In this document: piece after piece, positions 46,117 through 57,672 of the stretch | Position numbering within the stretch: the stretch's first letter is position 1 | Layout: each line of letters begins with the position of its first letter | Assembly: GCA_026008535.1 (NCBI GenBank) | Contig: BRKX01000002.1 | Coordinates: 69,213,380-69,277,379, forward strand | Length of the DNA stretch: 64,000 nucleotides | Direction: 5' to 3' | From: Perilla frutescens | Lineage: Eukaryota > Streptophyta > Magnoliopsida > Lamiales > Lamiaceae | Made by a program: the position numbers and the translations under genes | The notes under the pieces: model-generated | The model's input: only the letters and a program-made list of their open reading frames with translations | The model's database searches: none | What the model was told of the DNA's origin: nothing

Positions 46117-46959
46117 ATGTCGATGTCGAAGAGCTCGAAGATGTTGCAGTACATCAACTACCGTATGCGTGTGACGATCCAAGACGGTCGTCAACTCATC
46201 GGAAAATTCATGGCGTTCGACCGTCACATGAACCTCGTTCTCGGCGACTGCGAGGAGTTTCGCAAGCTTCCGCCGACGAAGGGCTCTAAGGAGGAGCGCG
46301 AGGACCGCCGCACCCTCGGCCTCGTCCTCCTCCGAGGCGAGGAGGTCATTTCCCTCACCGTCGAAGGCCCCCCGCCCCCCGACGACTCCCGCATCAAAAC
46401 TACCTCTGCCACGGCCATTCCCGGCCCCGGAATCGGCCGCGCTGCCGGCCGTGGAGTCGTCACCGGTCCGCTCTCCCAGGCCCAGCCCGGCCTGGCTGGA
46501 CCCGTCCGCGGCGTGGGTGGGCCGGCGCCTGGTATGATGCAACCGCAGATTTCTCGGCCGCCTCAGATTTCCGTTCCGCCTATGTCGTACCCTCAGCAGC
46601 CGCCGGTGGTTAGGCCTCCTTCCGTAGCGCCGCCACCTGGAGGGTTCCCACCGAGGCCGGGGATGCAGATGCCACCTCCGCCACAGTTCAGGCCGGGTGG
46701 GCCGCCACCAGGTGGGTTTGCTCCTCCTCCTCAGTTCGGACAGAGGCCTCAGATGATGCCCCCGCCTCAGATGATGAGAGGTCCACCACCACCTGGTGGG
46801 CCGCCAAGGCCAGGAATGCCGGGTGGTCCGCCACCTGGGCAGCAGCCACCTAGGCCCGGCATGCCGCCTCCTCCGCCTCCTGGTGGTCAAGTGCAGATGT
46901 TTGGTCCGCCAAGGGGAATGCCGCCACCACCCAACGCCCCTCAGAATCAGCAGCAGTAG
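46117..46959 (+). CDS. SmB: Small nuclear ribonucleoprotein-associated protein B (SmB), 280 aa
   Basis: Core Sm protein that forms the heptameric ring on U1, U2, U4 and U5 snRNAs in the spliceosome. Sm1 motif at residues ~15-50 (MRVTIQDGRQLIGKFMAFD, then HMNLVLGDCEEF) and Sm2 at ~65-82 (LGLVLLRGEEVISLTVEG) are complete. The tail from ~90 on has GR/RG dipeptides (GRAAGRGVV) and many PPPGG, PRPGMP and MPPPP repeats, the proline-rich B/B' tail that binds partner proteins. The start ATG is the first in the leader (CGAAAATGTCG); the coding region is one exon. The strand is clear from the domain; the 369-codon opposite frame is a shadow. GC-rich compared with its surroundings, as expected for the repeat tail. 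Confidence 0.97.
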   Translation: MSMSKSSKMLQYINYRMRVTIQDGRQLIGKFMAFDRHMNLVLGDCEEFRKLPPTKGSKEEREDRRTLGLVLLRGEEVISLTVEGPPPPDDSRIKTTSATAIPGPGIGRAAGRGVVTGPLSQAQPGLAGPVRGVGGPAPGMMQPQISRPPQISVPPMSYPQQPPVVRPPSVAPPPGGFPPRPGMQMPPPPQFRPGGPPPGGFAPPPQFGQRPQMMPPPQMMRGPPPPGGPPRPGMPGGPPPGQQPPRPGMPPPPPPGGQVQMFGPPRGMPPPPNAPQNQQQ

Positions 46960-46964
46960 TGAAG

Positions 46965-47890
46965 GTGATTTCTTTATTGTAGGTTTAAATTTGATAATGC
47001 TGTGTGAATGCTTTTTTTCAACTGTGAATTTTCTTATATTTGGCGTATGCTTGCAGCATTGCTTTAATTTTGAGCTGATTTCTGTAAAGAGTCCTATGAT
47101 GTGCATCATAATACGCTATTAATGTTAGCTATTTGTTACAATGTGACTTGAAGTAGTATGCTTGACTTAGTTGTGTTCATGCATGTAGTTTTGGAAGTTC
47201 GAATGGTTTTGATTTATATAATGGATTAGAAGAACTTGTTGATCTTTTTAAACAAGATTATCTTGGTATAACTGTGAAAATGATATAAAGAATTTGTCCT
47301 TGTGATGCTTAAAGACTCGAATGTATTAGCATGCTGTTCTCTGTCTATGATTAATCTGAACTTAGATGTGTTATTGCTATACTAACACCTACGAACATGA
47401 TATAAATCAAAGCTCGGGGATCTGCTTGAGACTTTAGAATTCTATTGCTGCTTAATTCTGTTGCACAAGATCTTACCTCAGTATATCAAGATCCAAATAA
47501 CTAGTTCTAGTTCTGGTTCCAGCTTTGGTTTGATACATGGATCTTGGACCTTGTTTTGCCACCTAACACACTTACCCTACAATCTTCATGCCCCTGCCAA
47601 GCAACATTCTACACATTCTACGGACAGTCCAGACTCATTGAGGTTCAGAAATACCAGGAAAATAGAATTCAAAAATAGCATAATATTATTACTAGACATA
47701 ATCAAGATTAGTGTGTCTAGAAAAAATATGAGCCTTGACTCCATAAGTTTGTTACTTAGTTCCAAATCATTTCATGTGAGCATGGTCTAGTATTTCCTTT
47801 CATACTGATTTTGTTTTGATCAGGCAATTAAGTTGAAACTGGTTCGTTTCTATTTCATCATCTAAAAATATGTTTCATATTGTGGCGCAG
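46965..47890 (+). other. Probable 3' UTR intron of SmB
   Basis: Five bases after the stop, GAAG/GTGATT is a good donor. GGCGCAG at 47,890 is a good acceptor after a pyrimidine-rich, AT-rich stretch of 926 bp. The following 3' UTR exon would run from 47,891 to roughly 48,250. Inferred from splice signals only. Confidence 0.5.
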
Positions 47891-48299
47891 GGGTACCTCA
47901 AGTTGGGTTGTTGGACAGGTGTGCAGGTTATCTGACAAAAAGCTACTACCAGTGGATTTGGAATTTGATGTTTGGACCTTTTGTAGTATGTAGTAAAGAG
48001 ACGCTATTATAGTAATTCGGCTTCCTTATCTACTGGTAACTAGGATTCCTTTTGAGAGTATGTGACGGTGAATATATATTGTCTGTTCAAAGTCTCTCTT
48101 CTGATGAATTTAAGCCGCCTCTTTATTTTCTTTCTCGGATGTGAGTAGACTTGCTGGCAAAGGATTGATAGAGTTATTCGTCTTTACTTTGTTCGATCAT
48201 TTTAATGTTTTTCCGCTTGAATGGATTGATAGAAGAAGGTGGATATTTCTGTTGTTTTGCTTCTTTCTTCGAGTTGAGCTATAACTTTTAAGTGTAAAC

Positions 48300-49250
48300 A
48301 GTGGGGGAAGGTTGGCAACCATTTTTCATTGTGTAGTCTGAATCTTTTATTTCGATTTTTTTTTGTCTTCCAATGCAATTTGTATTTAACGGTCAGTTAT
48401 TGCAACCGAAGAAATGTTATTTTGATTACCTTTTTAGAAACAAAAACTTTAAGCAGCATTTTACTTTATTTTCTCTCATTATTTTGACTGTACTTTTACC
48501 TGTTGGTTTCGTTTTTGTGTCTCTGTCTCTGTCTTCGTCCTTCAACAATAATAACAAATTCTAGTAGTAAACCTTTGTTTAACAGTTGTATTTTTATGAA
48601 GAAACTCTCAATTAAAGAGAATGCTAGATTTGAAACAATCAATAACATTACTGGTCACGACTTGCTTGATTGTGTGATTAGATAACGTTACTTATGTTTT
48701 ACGGAAATTACCAAAATATACAATAGTTTTGCGATTCATAAATTCATAATGTCTGGTCAAACAACCCTTCGACATTTTTAGTCACCCCTTACTTGATCAA
48801 ATGATTGAATACGGTGACTTAGTAGTGTTAAAATGTTACCCAATCAGGTTGCCTAATCTTATTGATGGATATGACCCGTATTAAAATACTCGGACCAAAA
48901 CCAAAAAAATATTTTCTTTTACGGAAATTACCAAAATAATACTTTTGCTATTTAATGCTCTCTTAATTTTTGACGCCAGAAAATTTGCTCTAATCAAAGA
49001 TTTGTTACGTACAATTTTCGGAGGTTGGGAATTAAATATAATCAGTTAAAGGTTAGGACATCTTCATTTTTTCACCCAAAGTTTAGGATAGAAAATATAA
49101 TTTGGCCAAAAATAAAACTGTGTGTGTGTGTGTGTGTGTTATTTTTCTGGAACACCCACTTATAGTCCATTTCAGGGCTGTTCCCAAATTTTCTAACATT
49201 TATTAGAGCGAGCCCATGGCCCGAATAAAGCTTCAAATTTGAAACGACGC
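48300..49250. other. Intergenic stretch between SmB and PTH2
   Basis: No gene. The words TTTTACGGAAATTACCAAAATA occur twice (48,696 and 48,917), a small duplication. A (GT)n run lies at 49,120-49,139. Confidence 0.6.
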
Positions 49251-49356
49251 CGTATTCCGCCTTCAAGCCTTCTTCAGCAGTTTTATCTCCACCTGCAACA
49301 ATTCCTGTTACTACCTCCATCTCCACAGCTTCAAAACTATCAAAAGTAGATGAATA

Positions 49357-52201
49357 ATGAGTTCTTTTAGGAACCCTTCATCCAAAAAGGTAATAAAAAA
49401 AATAATAATAATCTTTCCGTTTTTTTGCAACACTTTTTTGGGTTCTTGAATCTAACCAATTATCACGTGTTAATGAACAGCAGCAAAAACAGGAGAGAAA
49501 AGAACTGTTAGGGGTGAGTTTCAGGCCCGAAAACTTCATCCCGGGCCTTATTATCGGGTTCATATTTGGGTTCTTTTTTGATTTGTCTAAGCCCGCGAAA
49601 AGCCCGAGTGGCAGGAAAATTGGCAGCTCACCAACTCGCAAAAATCAACAGCAACCCAGAATTGTGTCAAGCAACAACGATGAAGACCTCAAAATGGTTC
49701 ATTTTTTATTGAAAAAAAGGAATTGATTTTAGATTGTTCATTTTTTTTTTCTTATTTCTGTGTTTGTTACTTGGATTTTGTTGATGTGCCTCCCATGTTA
49801 TGCGTTCTTGGATCTTTTTTGAAAGTTTTAGTCGTTTTTGTATGTGGCTTAGATGATAATTAGGTTGCCAAATTAATATTCAGTTGTGGGACTTGTTGGA
49901 AATCCCTGCTGATAGATGATTTTTTTTTTTTGTAGAATAATATTCCATTTCTTTGATGTATTTATTTTTGTTATAAATTTCCTCAGTTGTGACTGAGTAA
50001 GGTGAATTATAAATTATGCGAGTTTTGGATGTGTTTTGATATTGATGCGTTTTAGTTTTTTGTTGCTTGGATTGTGAAGGGTAGGGAACTACTAGAATCT
50101 TGGCTATGATTCAGTGTCATAGAATTCAACATTTGAACATAATTCATCAGGTTTCTGTATTTGGATGGATGATAGTAAACAATGCTCCTGCTAAATTTAG
50201 TGGGTAGGATATTAATCTGACATGAAGTACCAAAGTATATCAATACCCTTCATCTTCTTTGGGAATTTTTTTAAAAATTGATTTTTTAATAATGGGAATC
50301 TGATTTTGTTTCTTGCATAATCACGATAAAAACGTATTTACTTGAAAAATGATAAATTTAATATGAACTGAACTGCACAACTTTGCTTAACAGGTTTTAG
50401 TAGTTAGGCAAGACCTGAAGATGGGATCTGGAAAAATTGCTTCCCAATGTGCTCGTAAGTTGTTTCAGATAGTCCATGGACACTGTTGTTTCCTTAGTGA
50501 TTTTGGGGCATTTATGTTCACCATTCCGATCATTGCTTATGTTGCAGATGCTGCTACTGGCTTGTATGCAGAGCTTATGCAAAGGTGTATGTTTAACCTA
50601 ACTGCTTTGTTAGATTGTCAAAAGCTATGCAATATTTCTTGATACTTTCGACTATCCCAGTCACTTTTGTTCTAGTATTTGTCACACTCATATAGTTGGG
50701 CGAGGGTTGTGGAAATATGCTTGCAGGTCAGTGATATTTTCATATTCTGAGGAAATCTCATCATTTGTCAGAATTTTCACACCCTATACTACACTACAAC
50801 CTGGAGACGTCCACCCTTTCTTCCACTCCATTTAGTATATCATCTAAGCATTCCTATCATTTCAGAATTCAGATACAGTGCTTTTCGTGGTAAATCCTAC
50901 GAAATTCTACCATCATTTAATTGGTCGTTTGGTTGGACTTTTTGTTCAACTTTCTACGTGGTGACCAGATGACTATAACCATGGATGCACCAATTTTAGT
51001 CGATTATATCTCTGTACAGATTCGATAATAAACTCAATCTGATATTTTAAGCCCCTCTCTTCTCATTTCATTAGATATCAATGAATACTTTTACCTTTTC
51101 ACTGGGTAGGCATCAAAAAAACTGACAAACTTATCTCACCGAACATCTTCTCTCTTGAGAATTTTACGAACATTGCCATCTTTTTATGCACACTACCTAA
51201 TGCAGCAATAGATCTCTTCTGAGGCAATGGGAGCTCTGCGGGCAAGCCAAAATAGTTGTTACATGCAAAAACCAGCAAGAAATGTAAGCAGGTGACCTTT
51301 CTCTGTCAGAGGTATTTCCCAAATCTGCTTTTTGTACTTTCTGATGAGTTACTACACTATAATGATCGTATCAGGAATAAGCTAAATGACGCTGCTGAGA
51401 GCATTGGCCTTCCGACTTTCACAGTTGCTGATGCTGGACGAACTCAGGTAGTATTATTCCGTTCTTATATTGTTAAATCATTACACCCTCGAATCCTCTT
51501 CCCACATTTTCCTACGTGCCTCGGGAGATTTTTTTTCTTTTTTAAACTTCTTATTTACACAGGTTTCTGCTGGTTCAAAAACTGTCCTTGCTATCGGACC
51601 TGGTGCGTTTCTTGTTGGATATTTATTACCTATGTGCCTTTTTGTTTGTTCTGCACTTTTTGAAGTACCAAGCATGTAGCAACACCACTACTTCACATTG
51701 AAAACTTGTTGAGTTAGCATGTCTTATATTCAAGCTTGGTCAATTGAATTCATATATCATATTTCAAGATAGATAAGCTCGTGTCCAGTTCCAGCACTCT
51801 CCTTGAAACGTTCGTGAAACCATATTTTCATTAGTAGAATTCCATAAAATTGCTTGTAGCCCCGTTCACTCCCACCATCTATACATCCATCAGAGAAACT
51901 AGCTATTTGAGCAGACAGAATTCTAAGATTAGATCATCGAATGCATGATGTCCTGACTGTCTGAGAGTCACTTTGCAATATGAAGAAGCCGTAAATGCTC
52001 AAGCAGAACACATTCCCTGATACTGGATAACACCAAACTGTTGTGTTATCACCTTGCTCTTTGTGGATGAATATCATTAGCTTCCCTAGCATTCGGCATT
52101 GTTGGAGTTGCGTGTGTTGTGTGTGAGTAACATGTTTTCGTATTTGAGCAGGGAGTAAATCGGATGTGGACTCCGTGACGGGGAAGCAGCGGTTGCTTTG
52201 A
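49357..52201 (+). CDS. PTH2: Membrane-anchored peptidyl-tRNA hydrolase 2 family protein, 8 coding exons, 195 aa
   Basis: Releases tRNA from peptidyl-tRNA that dropped off the ribosome. Exons: 49357-49389, 49481-49696, 50394-50454, 50548-50584, 51206-51283, 51375-51447, 51563-51602, 52152-52201; all GT-AG, in frame, 588 nt. The N-terminal ~85 residues hold one membrane segment (FIPGLIIGFIFGFFFDLS) and a Ser/Gln-rich linker. The PTH2 domain follows: VLVVRQDLKMGSGKIASQC, then HAATGLYAELMQ, KIVVTCKNQQEMNKL, IGLPTFTVADAGRTQV, AGSKTVLAIGPG, and the terminal DSVTGKQRLL. The Lys-x-Gly-Lys and QCAHAA motifs typical of the active-site region are present. The first ATG (49,357) gives MSSFRNPSSKK; the long frame starting at 49,514 has only a GTG and is not the start. 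Intact. Confidence 0.94.
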
Positions 52202-52319
52202 GATTGCTTGGCTCTATTCTTTGTAGACTGTAGCTTAGATGCTAGCTGCATGATTGTAGCATAAATTGTGTACCTCCTCCTCTAACCTTGCGATGAAATT
52301 TTTCATGGTTATTGTAATG

Positions 52320-52980
52320 TTACCACTATTTTCATATTTGATTATTGTTTTCTCTAAAAGTTTTTTCTTTCCTTTTTAGAAATAAATATTTAATTTATTG
52401 TTCTCTCTAAAAAAATCGAGGTTGAAATTTAAATCCCAAATTGCAGAAGCCTTGCCCTTAAATCCTATTTGTCCTTTAATTACATAATCGATTTCCCTAA
52501 AATAAATTACATAATCGATAATAGCCACATAAGGAACCATACGATACTATGGTGGTAGACTGGTAGTCATCTTTATCAACACCCTAGTCGTCGACTAGAC
52601 TTCCCATTCATCCATTTTCAATGGTGATTGTAGTCACGTAAATCAATTTGTGCATTAATTCAAAAAAAAAATTAAAAAAAGAAAAAGAAAAATCATGCAC
52701 TAAACTACAAAGTAAAATATGAGTAGTATTTTTTTTTAATACCTTATCAAACTTTTCCGCTATTAAAAAAATGCTAATAAAAGGGAGACCCTGAATTTAT
52801 TATTTATTAAAGTTGGGGTGTGTAAAGTAGATTTTGGGGTGTATTTAGAAGCACCAATCCCTAATGCTAAAGTCCAACATCTGAAGCAGCAGGTACCAAC
52901 ACGCTTCAGCTTCTAATACCTCTCCAAAACCCTCGTTCCATTTTTATCGTGTTTGCTGCTCAATTTCAGCCACCGTTCCT
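52320..52980. other. Intergenic stretch between PTH2 and NFD6-like
   Basis: AT-rich, with no gene. TACATAATCGAT occurs twice near 52,480-52,515. The promoter and leader of the NFD6-like gene (CTTCAGCTTC-rich, 52,880-52,985) lie at its end. Confidence 0.6.
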
Positions 52981-52985
52981 CAACA

Positions 52986-53614
52986 ATGGCGTCTCGTTGC
53001 AGAACAATCTCCAAACCAGCAATCAGCTTTCTCAAATCCACCATTTCCAAGCCCTCAACCAAACCCTTTATTTCTGCTCAATCAGCGCGCGTCTCTCCAT
53101 CGCCTTTTTCCAGGTTTTTTTTCTTTTCTTTTTCAAACCCTGAATTTCATTTTACTGCTTTTCCTGAATTCATTTGTTTCTTGAATCAAGATTTTGTTTG
53201 TGAATTTTGTCAAAATGGTTTCTGTTAAATCGAGTAAGGTTGCACTTAATAAAGTAGAATATTTGAATTATTAGTTCAAGGTTTGATTTTTAGCCATTTC
53301 ATTGGGGAGATGATGGTGTTGTTATGTTATTTCAGATGGATTTCTCATAACAATCTTTGATAGATTTCATTTGTTAAAGTTTCATTTAATGCTTTGAAGA
53401 TTTATTGTGAGACCTTATCCTAGATTTAACAGTTTGTGATTTGTGTTTAAATTTGAATTTCAGGCCAGTGTCTCAAATGGCTATGCTCCAGTCTCTCTTA
53501 CCTCTCCACTCGGCGTTGTCGTCTGCTCGGCTAACCTCTTGTCTAGGTATAGACACTAAGGGCTGCCGGTCTTTGTCTCAGGGTATGCTCTGCAGTGCCA
53601 ACCCTGGAGTTTGA
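52986..53614 (+). CDS. NFD6: NUCLEAR FUSION DEFECTIVE 6-like small organellar protein, 92 aa
   Basis: Family known from Arabidopsis NFD6, a mitochondrial/chloroplast protein needed for fusion of the polar nuclei in the female gametophyte. Exons 52986-53113 and 53464-53614 join in frame (GT-AG) to 93 codons with stop. The N-terminus is a basic, Ser/Thr-rich organelle-targeting type (MASRCRTISKPAISFLKSTI). The conserved C-terminal half reads MAMLQSLLPLHSALSSARL, then TSCLGID and SLSQGMLCSANPGV. The length is usual for the family. An alternative donor inside the last codons may give a second isoform (see the exon at 55,160). The 52,949 frame that starts a little upstream is a shadow. Confidence 0.9.
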
Positions 53615-55159
53615 TAGATTTTGTAATGTTTCTGTAAGAATACTTCTTTTTTTTGTTATTTCATGTCATAAAAAAAGCGATTCTGTAATTCTCCTACTAT
53701 CCTTTCTTCATTCATTGAAATTCCTTTCCCTTGCTGCTTCTGTTGCTGATTTTTATGTGCCATATTTAGTTACTAGGCAGTTTTCGGTACTGTTGTTCAT
53801 TGATTGAGATACTTGGTTTCAAATAGCTCGAGTTAACTGCAGTCTTCAAAAAGCTGTTAAAAACTATGTCATGATTAACGGAAGAATTGTTTCAATTTTT
53901 CTGCTGAACTCAAATGGAGGCAAGATTTTTATATATTTATGCCCCCCCATCCTTTCATGATGGACGTCATTTGTTGTAGTAATGTTAGTTACTGATAGAA
54001 ATATTATGTTAGTTAGTAGTACTGGTATAATGAAAACTCATATGTGACACGTGGAAGATGAGACACCAAAAACCTTAAACATTGTTTCCAATTTTTAATG
54101 TACACAATTTGTTAGATGCCAGCCTTGTTTCATACATCAGCCAAAACAAGAGTTACTTTTGCATAGCCTTATATACTTTCTATACCTTATTGTGCAATAT
54201 TCAGCGTAGTAAACCTGTGAACCAGTATTTTTTTTTGTGTTGTCTATGGACAGTCAGGTCATTCTAGGCTAGAACTGGTGTGTGTATGGAGTTTCCCAAT
54301 ACAATAAGACATTTGTAATCATCTTTCCAACAAAATTTTGACCTTTCTCTGTAGATATATTTAGTTCTTCTGCATAGACCCGTTTTCCAACAAAATGCTG
54401 ATTCATTGCAGCTTCTAATTCATCCAGTGATAATTCCTTTCATTTTTGTACTAGGAATGTTCTTTTGTACGCCAAGCGACAGTTGCTTCCATTTTTTGTT
54501 GGTCAAATTTTCATATATCTTTCCTTTTTATTTGTATTTTTCTCATTCTTTTGTTACAATTGGAGAAGGAATGTGCTGCAACCTGCCTACCACCTGATTA
54601 GTTAGGCTTCATGTGTCTACATTTGCGGCGCTCAAGTATTAAGTAAGAGTTTATGTTTTTTTTCTCCAAATGGAATATAAGCCCTTTACTTATTAGGATA
54701 CCTGCTATTCTGTTCATAGTTTTTTTTTTTCATGAAATTTGTGTGATTGCTTGTCCTTAACGACACATAATAAATGATTGTGATCCCATTTGATCATAGT
54801 TCATGCATCGTATATTTGTGTAGTGGATGAAAATCGTTCTAATTCCTATTTGTATCCTTATGATGGGATCCTACCTATCATTAGATGGCTATCTACTTGA
54901 AGCTTAAGATTAGTGATTCTTTGTTACTTGTAGCAAAGATGTGGGAACGTAGGATGCAAATCTTAGCTTCTATTAGAAAGAAGATGTGGTTCTATTAGTT
55001 ACTCTATGTGCGCATGGCAATCTATTACTCCTTCCCTCGGCCACGAGCTACTTTATATTGGAATCCTTAGCCCGTGTAATCCTTAGCCTGTCTATTATAT
55101 GGATCTCCTGTCATACAATGTGGCATCACTCCTCATGTACTGTTACCTTCTTATTTCAG

Positions 55160-55185
55160 AAATAGGTCTCAGCGTGCCGCGATGA
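55160..55185 (+). other. NFD6: Alternative 3' coding exon of the NFD6-like gene
   Basis: If the donor GG/GTATGC at 53,582-53,583 is used, the acceptor TTATTTCAG at 55,159 continues the frame as SLSQ-EIGLSVPR-stop, ending at 55,185. NFD6-like genes are known to have alternative C-termini. The intron would be 1.58 kb. Inference from splice signals and frame only. Confidence 0.5.
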
Positions 55186-55499
55186 GAGATTAAATGCAAT
55201 AAAGGTTGAAGAAGATACTTGATTTGATGGATCTTGTCTCCCTATTAATCAATATACTTTGACATTTTTCTACAGAGAAAAATCTTGGCAGTTTTTGTGT
55301 GAGCAATATCTCCCCAGATCTTACTTTGGATGGCATCTCTTCTCTTGCAATTTGTATTACAGCATTACATTTGTGCTTTTGTTTCATTGATAAGACTGTA
55401 GCCAGTAGTTTGCTTTGGGTTGTTGATATCCTAGCATTGCTTTTTCATGTGTGGGCATGCTCGCATATTCAGGGTAGATAAATCTATTGAGTGAATGCT

Positions 55500-57660
55500 T
55501 CAGACGATGATGTGCCTCACTCGATAGATTGAATGTTTTACATCGATGTATTTCATTGGTGTAGCATCTATATGAGACCTCGATCTCGATTCTGTTGAGA
55601 GATTGTGATTTTTTAAGAAAGGACCAGAAAAGGGGAGACAGCGCTCTTTACAATAACATGGAAATATCCCTACATGCATGGAAGCCCATTATCTTCGGCT
55701 ATTGTATGTCAAACCATTTATATTAACTTTGTCGCACTTCTCTTTTTCATTTTTTTTAATAACTATTGAAGCATTTGACAATGCATGAATGGGTTATTTG
55801 GGAATTTGAAACAATTTTTAATATATTAGTTTGATGGAGTAGCGTTGAATGTTTAAGCATTAATACTTGTGAATATTAGTTCAAGGAACATGAAAAATTA
55901 AAAAAAAATTGAGATTTTCTGTATAGTCATTAAATGTGAATTGGTCCCGATTTACTGTGTCATACAATAATTTAAGCTTAGACCTTTGTCTCTATTTTCA
56001 AGAATTAAATGTAAAGAAGAAAAGGAAAAGTTGGGGGAAAGAAAAGTGAAGATAAAAGGGAGCATGCGACACTGATTAAATGCTGCCCCCAAAAAGTATA
56101 ATCAAATAGGAAAATACTTTATTAATCTTTGATTGATGTTAAATTAAAGTCGCTTGCTTCAATAATTATATTGTACAATGTTATATTGCTATCAAGGGAT
56201 TGGATAATCCTTACTGCAGAGGACAATTCCGAATATTGCTTCAGTGTTACTTTTATAATATATGGAATATTAAATTAGTTAAATACTATGTGTGCAGTAA
56301 AAATATTTTAATAAAGATTGAGATTCCTTAATTTATCAAAATAAAAATTGGAACAGGCTAGGTAGGTCTATGATTATGGATGTCTAGGGGATCACACGTT
56401 GAGTACCACCCAACTTGACAAAGTATTATTATTATTAGAGATTCATGATTAACGAACAATATATGAAAGATAAATCATACTAGTTCAGTAAATTCAAAAG
56501 GTGTGAGTGTGTTATAAATAAATCTTGAATTCACTTAAAAAGTAAATCTTAATGAAATTCAATCTCATAATCTTTTAATAACAATTTCAGAAAACTCCAC
56601 TATCTGGCAACTACAAGATAGCTAGACAGGTCCAACTTCACAAGTTCATGTATATAATTGTGTGTGAAATACACAACCGCTAGGTTTTTTAATTTATTTA
56701 TTTTTGGTAAATATTTACAATGTGCCGGGACAGCCCAAAATTATATGTGTTAATAAAATATTTAGGTAGGGATAAGAGTGTAAAAACCACATGATAATAA
56801 AAACAAGGGATGACAAAATGGTAATAATATGTGAATAAACAAAATGTATAAAATCCGAAATTGGACTCATTAATATCCCTAGTGTGAATTCAATAATAGC
56901 AATAGGATGAGGATTGTGATTGTCACATGTTGTGCACGAAAGTAGGCACGACTAGTTAAATTATATGTGTAATTTGTTTTTTCAGTAAAATGTTTCTCGA
57001 GAATCAATGAAGAAATTGAATTAAATTTCGTGCAGAAAGATAATGTTGCCCGCATTTAACAAACCGCCCAAACGAATTTCAGTGAAGGCCACCAAAGCAA
57101 GGTAAGTACTCAATAATTTTTTAATGACAAAAATCGTCCAACATTTATTACTTTTTATATGATAAATTTATATTTTGATTAATAGGCATAATATAATCTA
57201 TTTGATAACAAAACCGACATGCAATATTTATTGTGAAAATACATATAATTACTCATGTGTGTGTGTATTGCATGTAAATTTGTGATAAATCAGATGTCAG
57301 TGAGCAAATTAAAGCGGTTATAAGACCATATATCATATCTCGTTTTCCTCAGACTCAAAACAAATAATTGGAAATAAAGTCTTCAAATAATAAAATTGGT
57401 TCAACAATTTGCCAATTACAGAAGAGAAAAAACTATTAAGGGCATTCATATAATTAGATCCTATTTTATATTTTCCCTTCCACCATGCATAATTCCCCTC
57501 TTTTTTCTAACCAAAACTCAAGAAAGAAAAAAACAGCCAAAATTCGACAAGTTAGGAATTAATGTTCCTAAGTGAAATAAATTTGTGACAAAATATATTT
57601 TGGAATTTTTTTCTAAACCATCCCATTAAAAAAAAAGAAAAAGAAAAAGCTTATATTAAT
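55500..57660. other. Intergenic stretch 3' of NFD6-like and 3' of the GATA gene
   Basis: AT-rich, with no gene or complete transposon recognised. Frames of 60-65 codons at 55,190-55,481 have no domain. It probably contains the NFD6-like 3' UTR (to about 55,700) and the GATA 3' UTR (near 57,600). Confidence 0.6.
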
Positions 57661-57672
57661 ATCGAACTATAT

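Noticed and set aside
46000..47109. 369-codon frame on - across SmB
   Set aside because: It is the shadow of the GC-rich proline repeat coding region; composition (Arg/His/Trp-rich) and lack of any domain speak against it, while the + frame is a textbook Sm protein.
49072..49326. 84-codon frame on - upstream of PTH2
   Set aside because: It overlaps the PTH2 promoter and leader and includes a (GT)n repeat read as Thr-His; no domain.
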